Assembly (NCBI GenBank): GCA_039583875.1
Contig: CM077162.1
Location: forward strand, 169,961,220 to 170,025,219
Source of the DNA: Platanthera guangdongensis
Lineage: Eukaryota > Streptophyta > Magnoliopsida > Asparagales > Orchidaceae
DNA length: 64,000 bases
Reading direction: 5' to 3'
Below, piece after piece: positions 56,903 to 64,000 of the stretch. Under the pieces are notes generated by a model, which was not told the origin of the DNA, did not search any database, and saw only the letters and a program-made list of their open reading frames with translations. Position 1 is the stretch's first letter. Every line of letters starts with the position of its first letter. Position numbers and translations under genes: made by a program.

Positions 56903-58490
56903 CTAGTCTTTCCCCTTCCTCAAGAGCATCTTGATATACCTATTTAGTTTTTTTGTCTCTTTGATTGAGTTCAACAATATTCTGATTTCCTTCATGACAT
57001 CCTCAGGTATGATCTCTGTTTTTCCCTTCACAAATTTAGCAATAGCCACTAGCTTTTGTTTTGTATTCCTTTTATCTACTGGATCTTTTGACAAATGTAT
57101 TGGACGGATGCTGCATCTTTCTCTGCTCATTTTGATCATATCTCGAATTTGCTGCATGACTATTCTAAGAGGCAACTTCCTCATTTTAGATAGTTGATCC
57201 TGTTCAACTCATTTTGAAGAGTGAGTTTTCTTCCCCCTTTTAGAGTACCCAACTACCACAACCCTTTTTGCAAACATCAGTGGAGTCTCCTCTTTATCAT
57301 TATCATTCTCTTTAAGTTCCCCCTGAGTTAATGCAATATTAAACTCCCCCTGAGTTAATGCAATATCTTGTTTAGCAAGTTCCTCCCACTGATTGGGTGC
57401 AACCACTGAAGTAGTCTATCCTGCTGCAATAATTGTATTCTGATTATCATCAAACTCCTCCAGAAAATGTTCATTTCCAGCAGTCTTAAAGGGATTTGGC
57501 CCTTGTGAAGCATTAGAGACCTTTGTTTCCTTATCTTCCTCCCGAATCACCCCCTTCTTAACCTCTTTGACAAGAGAGGTTAAGAATGACTGTGTCACAA
57601 AGGAGGAAGACACTTGTGATATCATGCATCACACAGAAGCAGTAACCTCATCAAGCTAAGATTGCATATGACCACATATTGTTTGTATTTGAGAGGCATG
57701 CTCAATCAGGAGACTTGAAATGGTACTAGAGGCCATATTGACTGCTTGAAGAATGATTGAATTGAGATTGAACGGAGGAGTGGGTGACAAAAATAGGTGA
57801 TCTGATTCTGGGAGAGGGTGGAGGTTTTGTTGTGGGATGTGAAAAAGCTGGTTCAAGTACTGGGAGTGTGGAAGAATCTAGAGGAATGAATTACGAATGT
57901 GGTAAGACAGACAAAGAGGTTATTGTTTGAGGTGGTGGATCAATTTGGTCTTGATTGTGAGATGGAGAATCACCAACTTCTGGAGAGGGTGGTGAAGAGG
58001 ACTCTCTCTTGGAATCAAGAGTTATGATTTGTCTGTTCCATTTTGAGAATAGAGAGATTGAGAGTCGCTTTCCAGGAGGAATGGACACTCCTTTTGATTT
58101 TTGCAAGGTAGGGTAGCGGTCCTTCAATATTTGGCTCATGAATGTCATATATGCTCTCTTTTAAGGCATATTTGTGAGATATCATTTTCAACAGGCATCT
58201 TCCCCAATTTATCTACTTACCAAGGATTAATAATGCCATCAGACACAGTTGTGCTTTAGGAATGACATCATGTGTAGAAGTTTTGCAAATGAATTGGTTT
58301 GTCCTTTGAAAAATTCATTGTATTCAACATCTCTTTTATTTCTTTGTCTGAAAGCTCTGCTTCATCTTCTTTAGATGGAAGATCAAAGGTTGCCTGAATC
58401 GTTGTAGAGCAATCTGCTTCATTTTCTCCAGATGGAAGATCCAAGGTTGCCTGAATCGTTGCCGAGCAATCTGCTTTATCTTCTCCAGAT
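56903..58490 (-). pseudogene. Env-like accessory ORF, copy B (N-terminus missing)
   Basis: Parallel to copy A over most of its length: ILKDRYPTLQKSKGVSIPPG, SISLFSKWNRQI, a Pro/Ser linker, VSSSFVTQSFLTSLVKEV and a basic KLPLRIVMQQIRDMIKMSRE end. It is more open than copy A in the linker but still broken. The right end is an amplified 19-codon repeat, after which unrelated LTR sequence begins, so the N-terminal domain is lost. Function as uncertain as for copy A. Confidence 0.52.
58356..58490 (-). repeat. In-frame 57-bp repeat in env-like copy B
   Basis: Two complete 57-bp units (58356-58412, 58413-58469) and a partial third. Each encodes a version of IQAT(F/L)DLPS followed by an acidic stretch. 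Copy A has one unit. Confidence 0.85.
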
Positions 58491-58543
58491 GTAATCTGCA
58501 GTTATAAAAGGATGTTAGAACAATGTATCCAAAAATATTGCAA
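58491..58543 (+). repeat. Fragment of a Copia D-type LTR
   Basis: Matches about 42195-42250, including TATAAAAGGATGTTAGAACA. It is cut on the right by the Copia F LTR. Confidence 0.65.
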
Positions 58544-58713
58544 TGCCCAATATATGACCCATCTCGTCCTTTAGATTAGTCACACATCTTAGGATGACAT
58601 TCCCCTGCTCTCTCTTCTTATATGAGTGTACAAATACATGTATGCAGACAACAAAAAATTCAGAAATTAATAAAAATATCTTTTATTTTTCTCTCTTTTG
58701 TGCCTTTTCTACA
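58544..58713 (+). repeat. Copia F 5' LTR
   Basis: About 170 bp, TGCCCAATATATG to CCTTTTCTACA. There is no second copy in the window; the left end is set by the return of other LTR sequence and could be up to 30 bp further left. Confidence 0.6.
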
Positions 58714-58727
58714 TGGTATCAGAGCAA
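58714..58727 (+). other. Copia F primer-binding site
   Basis: TGGTATCAGAGCAA abuts the LTR end. Confidence 0.88.
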
Positions 58728-58955
58728 TCAGTTCGAAAATATTCCTTTACTCGTGCTCTTGCTCCCAACTTTGCCTGGGTAGTTAAATATATTTTAACCG
58801 CAGATTTGGGGTTTCGCGGGTTTTCCTAGTGATTCTCTCCCCCCCCCTCTGACTTTATAGCCATTCCCGTTTGCAACACTGGGCCCCGCCTGTCTGCGGA
58901 TCTCCTTTTCTTGCTGTGCCTGCTCGGTAACTCTCCCGCAACTTCTTTTCTCGTT

Positions 58956-58960
58956 GTAGA
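58956..58960. repeat. Target-site duplication of the solo LTR (GTAGA)
   Basis: GTAGA is repeated at 61589-61593 directly after the LTR. Confidence 0.92.
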
Positions 58961-61588
58961 TGTCACGACCCGTCTCGACAACAGTTATAGTGCGCTTCGG
59001 GCGGGCCGTGATGCAACAAGAATGGACGGAAAGGAAGCCATGCCTGCTAAGGCGGATGCAGATAATGCTAAAAATAGTTTTAAAATAGTTAATTTGGAAA
59101 AAAAAACTGTTTAATTTTATGTTATGCGCAAGCTTTTAGAGTTTTAAAACAGTGAGGAGTTTAAATGCACATGTATTTTGTAAAAATCATGTTTTACAGG
59201 CACTGCTACAGTTTTCATGCAATTATGATTCAAAAGAGAAGCACATGCATTAATATCTGTTTCTAGTACATAAAGTATTTAAATAGCCTAACAGTTGTCC
59301 ATAATTGTAGAGAAATTATCTGATTGCAATTATTACATAGAAATATTTGACAGTAAAGGAAATGTAAGCGTAAAACCTGGAACTTAATGCTGATCGGGCT
59401 CGAGTACTTGATGACGCTGCACGAACGCTAAGACAATTTCAAAACAAAAAGGAATAGTCTCAGAACATTGAAATAAGCAGAATGAGCAAAGTAAATTACA
59501 AAACAGTAATAGAAGCAGAAATGTATGAGTGTACCCGTTTATCATGAAGCAAAACTATTCAATGAGCAACAAATAAAAGATCTAAACAGAATAAGTTAGT
59601 TTATTAGACTACTCTAGAGTATAAAACATAATAAAAACAAGTAATACCATAAACAACAATTAATGAAGTGTGTAGGTGTTTTGAGTGGTGTGCATGGTTC
59701 TCAATCAGTCCAGATACAAGTCTGATCAAGAAACTTCTTGCTTGTCGTGACCCTCGTCACGGCCCAGACCCGGCTCAAGGAGTCTTAGTGGGTCCCAACT
59801 GGCACCGTGAAGGCTGCAACCCAAGTGACCCCAACACGTTTCAATGTTTGCTTATGATATTATGAGTTGCATGATTCATACTGTAGAGCTTTTAACTGAA
59901 ACAAATTCACTTAAAAGTGACAGATCAGGTGAAGGACTTACCTAACTCAAGACTCACAACCAAACAGACAAAGAATAAGATTCGATAACATAACATTCGA
60001 TGACTCAAACAAAACCAGATAGAAAGCAATATATTTTATGAGTTCAAGTATTTACGAGTGATATAATTACAATACGCTACTTTCCTGGACACCAAATATT
60101 CATTTAGATTAAACAATTTTCTTACATAAATATCCTCAAAGTAAAACTGTGTGTATATGTACAAGCTTAACGCAAATCACCAATCATTTAATCGTAGCAA
60201 AGAATCTTAGCCGTTAACCTTCAAAATAATTATTGCTCAAGTTCACAAGAACTATAGATCTTCTAATCATCCATCAAATGAGATACAATTCATATAAGTG
60301 CGAATCCAAATGATATAATTCATACAATTCTTAATAATTCTAATTATGATATTTTTTAATCATTCCCAAAAATCCAACATAATTCGAATTATACATCAAA
60401 CAAAAAATCAGTTCATCTAAGTGAATATTCAAATAAAATTATCTGCGATCATAATCTCATGACATTCCAAATGTATTAACCCTAAGACATTAACTTGCCA
60501 GATTAGACATTCGATACTTCAATTCATATGACAACACAAACAGACGGGTGAATTCATATAATCATAAGAACAGACTAAGTAATTGAAACTCAATGATCGC
60601 AATAGAGAAAGAGATTTCTACTTGCCTTAAAGAAACAGAAATTAGTGGCGGCTAAGCGGCGCTAGCAAAATTGACACTCCTCAAGCGAACCTGTTCAAGA
60701 ACAATCACAATTGATATTTGACAAGACAAAAATTTACACTAACATAGGGACTTACTTACAAATCTTAAAGCACAAGAGAGTTATCGATTTACCTCCCTCA
60801 AAGAGAGGGGAGAAGAGACTACCACACAGAAATAGAGTCTTGATAACGCTTGGGTATGGAAAAACCCTAATTTGGAGAGGACTTGCTTCACAAACCGTCA
60901 ATTGCAGCATCCAACAATGCCAGAAATCACAAATACACAATAGTTAGATGATAACAAGGGGACAAAAACCATGAATCACAAAATATATGAAATGAGAGCT
61001 CAAACTTTCCAAGAAAAATTCATGAAAATATGAATAGAGGGGAAAAAAGGAGGTTCTTACCCAAAGAGACCGAGATAGGAATCAGAAATCCAAGGAGAGG
61101 CGGATCCAAGCAAATCCGAGACGATCCTCTTGAAATCCACCGCCACGAGAAGCGGAAGAGGGGCCAATAGGGCTTCTGGAGGAGGGTCGCTTCCCTCACT
61201 AATCGAAGAAGAGGAGGCCTTGCCGACCTTAGGAGAGGAGGGACTGCCAACCAAAGTAAGGGGGAAGATTGCTGTCGTCGGCCTGAGGGAGAAGAAGCAG
61301 AGGCTGTCGGCCCTTGAAAGGAACGAGCTGAAGCAATTAGCGGCCTGAGACGGAGGAGAATCCTGAGGAGGCTTCAGAATCGAGAGGCGGCGAGGGAGCG
61401 AGAGACCTAGCCGACGGGGCTTGTGGCTTTGCGGAAACGGGACAAGCGGGAGCAGCGGCTGTGCGCTTGCGGGCAAGCGCGGCTTGCGAGTTTAGGTTAT
61501 AAGAGGAATTTGGGTTTTTTTTATTATTTGTTTTATTATTATTATTATCAATGTTATTATTATTATAACATAAAATCGGGATGTTACA
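58961..61588 (-). mobile_element. Solo LTR of the array family
   Basis: 2628 bp, TGTCACGACCCGTC to CGGGATGTTACA on the plus strand, so it is in reverse orientation. The ends match those of the 22133-36355 array LTRs (TGTAAC...GGGTCGTGACA), and parts of the body are similar. No internal sequence is present, so the internal part was lost by LTR-LTR recombination. A segment near 59740-59830 (CGTGACCCTCGTCACG) has no counterpart in the array LTRs and may be a small insertion. Confidence 0.88.
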
Positions 61589-61593
61589 GTAGA

Positions 61594-62342
61594 GCTCGCG
61601 CGACTTCTTCACCTTGCCTCCAGGTCTTCTAATACTGCAAGTGGCAGTGCTCCTTTCTGCGGTCAAGCCCGGTTATTTTCTGCCATCTTCACCAGGTCTT
61701 CTAATCGTTGCATAGCTCGCGCAACTTCATTCTCCTAGCCGTTTCTCTTTCTTGTTGTTTCCTTGCTGTTCGTTGCTCTGTTCTTACTTGCCTAACTAGT
61801 CGCTTGCTCGTCGTCAGGGCGTCTATTTCTCAGCTTCGCGCACAACTTCTTTCCTCTTGTTTGCGTGGGGTCGTTGTTCGTCGCTTCTTGCCTCTAGATC
61901 GTGCGTCACTTCATTTAGGCTACTAGCTACTCTCTTTGCTTGCCCGCTCGTTGGTTCCCCATGTTCGCTCGCCTTAGCCGCTGGTCTTGCTCTCCTTGTC
62001 GCCAGTATTTCTTCGCCAGGTCGTTGGTGTTTGTCGCAAGCCGCCCGCTCTGTCCGCTAGGCATTCCTCCTTGCAGTGGTCTTCTTGTGCCTCGGCTCGC
62101 CTAGCCACTGCTCGCCTAGCCGCTTCTCCATCTATCCCCAACTCCCGTTGCCGCTGCTATTACTTCCTGCGATCTCTTCCCACAAACTCGTGTAATCGCA
62201 GAGCTCATCTTCCCGCATTAGTGTTTGCCAATTGCAGCCCCTTGTCGCGCTTCTTGCCGTAGCTCTCCTTGACCACTCGATCTCCAGCTCGCCAGCATCC
62301 TGATATCAAGATCTGTCTCTTCCCAGCTCTGCTAGCTTCTGC
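61594..62342 (+). repeat. Copia F leader, right part
   Basis: Continues the leader from 58728-58960. It is GC-rich with repeats of the type GCTCGC(G)CGACTTCTTC and GCTCGCCTAGCC. No gene is visible. Confidence 0.7.
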
Positions 62343-62880
62343 ATGTTTGCCTCTTCTCCAATGGCTTCTCATTCTACTCTAAACAACATTCAAACTCACA
62401 TTGATGCCTTGTGCACCCAACTCCAACAACTTCAAGGGATAATCGGTCGTTCCCCGGGCTCTATTGTGTCTATTTCTGATTGCGTGATTTCCTGTCTCAC
62501 CCATAGTTCATCCTCGATTAGGGATTCCGGGGCAACACACCACATTACCCTAACAAAACCTTAACACTACTTGGACTCTATGCATGCCAAGTTCATCACT
62601 GTTGCTAATGAAGCCATCACTCCAGTCTCCGGATCATTCGACGTCAACCTTACTCTCTCCATCACTCTTCACTCAGTTCTTCATGTTTCAGACTCTCCTT
62701 TTAATCTTCTCTCTATTAGCTGTCCCACTTAAGACCTTGATTGCTCTATAACATTCTCTTCCACCTCTTATGATGTGCAGGATCGCAAGACGCAAAATAT
62801 ATTTGGTAAATGGCGACTGTCGAATGAGCTCTACATCCTGGATCCCTCTACCCCCACAATTCTCTCCTCTATTAGCTCCG
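62343..62880 (+). pseudogene. Copia F protease with gag missing
   Basis: An ATG-led frame (62343) starts MFASSPMASHSTLNNIQTHI and reads TQLQQLQGIIGRS, which corresponds to the spacer just before the Copia E protease (LQLQQLHGLL). The protease reads IRDSGATHHITL, retaining DSG. Stops occur at 62562 and near 62730. No capsid region or zinc knuckle lies between the primer site and this frame, so Gag is absent apart from about 30 residues. Confidence 0.78.
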
Positions 62881-64000
62881 TCGAGTGACATCAGTGTCTT
62901 GGGCATGCTTCTCTACGCATCCTCCGGAAAGCCCTCCAAGATTTTCCCTTCATTGACTTCACATGTGAGTCTTGTATCTACGGAAAACAACATCACTCTT
63001 CCTTTTCACCTCAGTGTACTAAAAGCGTCGCTCTCTTTGCTCTATTTCATTCAAATATTTGGGGACCCTACAAAACAACAAGTGTTTCTGACTACTGTTA
63101 CTTCATTACTTTTATAAATGATTACTCTTGAATGACATGGTTGTATTTCTTTCATGATCGCTTTGAACTAACTCGTGTATTTTATGTCTTTATTATTGAG
63201 ACTCGCAATTAGTTCTCTACTACTATTAAAACTCTCCGAACTGACAATGCTCGTGAATACACAAGTCATGCATTTATAGACTTATGTACTGAGTTTTCGA
63301 CCATCCATCAAACATCGTGCGCGTATAACCCAATCAAAATGGTGTTACAAAACGTAAAAATCGACACATTCATGTGGTCACACATTCTCTTATGTTTCAA
63401 ATGCATGTTCCCAAACTTTATGAGAATTTCGCGATTTCTACAGCTTATTATACTATTAACCACATGCCCTCCTCCGTTCTCAATTTTGCGGCTCTCATTA
63501 ACCTTCGTTTACCCTTTACACCTCCCTTTTTAGGTGCGCCTCGTGTCTTCAGCTGTATTTGCTACGTTCATAATCTTGGCCCGCCCACTGACATTCTTGT
63601 TCCACGTGCCACAAAATATTTGTTCGTTGGGTACTCTCGCACTCAAAATGACTATGTCTGTTTCTCTCCCACTGATCGCAGGGATTTACATCAGCTGATG
63701 CCACCTTTCTCGAAGACCAACCATTTCATTCTCAACTTTGTGACTCTCCACTTCCACCTCTTCTTCCGCGACCCGCTTTCCCTATTACTTCTAACCTTCT
63801 ACCTCTCCTAAACCACCTCTAATTTGTGTGTATATTTGTTGTACTCCTTCGTCAGCTGCTCTATGAGAGCTTCCCTCTACTGATGTTATTTTGTGGCCTG
63901 CAGATCCGACGATCGTCTCTACTGCTCACCCGATGACAAATTATGTCTCCTGTCTCTCTCCGGTACTCAGGAAATTTGCAATAACTTTATCTTCTATTTC
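62881..64000 (+). pseudogene. Copia F integrase and linker, broken
   Basis: The gag-pre-integrase segment reads HQCLGHASLRILRKALQDF and CESCIYGKQHHSSFS. Core: HSNIWGPYKTTSV (the first Asp now Asn), TIKTLRTDNAREYTSHAF (second Asp kept), HQTSCAY, then a damaged Glu region with MVLQNVK where QQNG is expected. Then HMPSSVLNFAALINLRLPFT, RVFSCICYVHNLGPPTD and YLFVGYSRTQNDYVCFSP. At least four stops or shifts break it. The last 200 bases are the linker before RT. Confidence 0.8.

Larger units (their letters stand above)
58544..64000 (+). mobile_element. Copia F: Ty1/copia without gag, open at the right edge
   Basis: 5' LTR, primer site, GC-rich leader split by a solo LTR, then protease and integrase. 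Polyprotein motifs parallel Copia E, and the last bases (TAHPMTNYVS) match the Copia E pre-RT linker. RT, RNase H and the 3' LTR would lie beyond the window. Confidence 0.83.

Noticed and set aside
60711..61476. Frames within the solo LTR, such as the minus-strand 61057-61476
   Set aside because: They fall wholly inside an LTR flanked by a target duplication and have no domain; they correspond to the CT-rich LTR part of the array copies.
1..64000. Search for tRNA, rRNA, organelle inserts, resistance genes, phage or bacterial operons
   Set aside because: No such sequence was recognised. A tRNAscan-SE and Rfam run would be needed to exclude small RNA genes.

Overview
This window looks like repeat-rich nuclear DNA of a flowering plant. 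I find no bacterial, phage or organelle genes, no RNA genes, no CRISPR array and no confident host gene. Almost every base belongs to LTR retrotransposons, their fragments, or one LINE, inserted into each other on both strands. The plant assignment rests on copia and chromodomain-gypsy polyproteins of plant type, initiator-Met-tRNA primer sites, a Sirevirus-like element and plant-type introns. The species cannot be named from this sequence.

Layout. 1-560: copia gag fragment (-). 566-915, 9741-10209 and 15699-about 16850: one old plus-strand chromodomain gypsy element (Gypsy A), split twice. 916-9735: complete minus-strand chromodomain gypsy element (Gypsy B, TSD TCGGA), damaged only by three stop codons and carrying a probable 77-nt intron exactly at the gag/protease junction. 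10210-15693: complete plus-strand copia element (Copia A, TSD CTCAG). 16842-17054: 84-85 bp tandem repeat. 17055-22132: GCGAG-rich segment with two minus-strand genes. One of them has a TATA box, two introns and a putative gypsy-type transposase domain. 22133-36355: tandem array of a non-coding long-LTR element whose units share LTRs, broken by a truncated copia (Copia B, 31763-35043) that has lost its integrase. 36502-41480: decayed minus-strand copia (Copia C). 42195-43377: copia gag-protease remnant (Copia D). 43378-44958: 5'-truncated LINE. 45038-50405: plus-strand copia (Copia E). 44959-45037 and 50406-58490: Sirevirus-like minus-strand material with gag, integrase, one LTR and two copies of an env-like ORF. 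58544-64000: plus-strand copia (Copia F) lacking gag, whose leader holds a 2628-bp solo LTR (58961-61588, TSD GTAGA) related to the tandem array.

How the parts work. The autonomous elements use the usual cycle: LTR promoter, tRNA-Met-primed reverse transcription, then Gag, protease, RT/RNase H and integrase. The least expected features are splicing-related: the gag/pol intron of Gypsy B, the spliced gene inside the GCGAG-rich segment, and a splice-acceptor-like site just before the env-like ORF. All coding regions here carry stops or frameshifts, so nothing in the window is clearly active as written. All identity figures are by-eye comparisons, not computed alignments.
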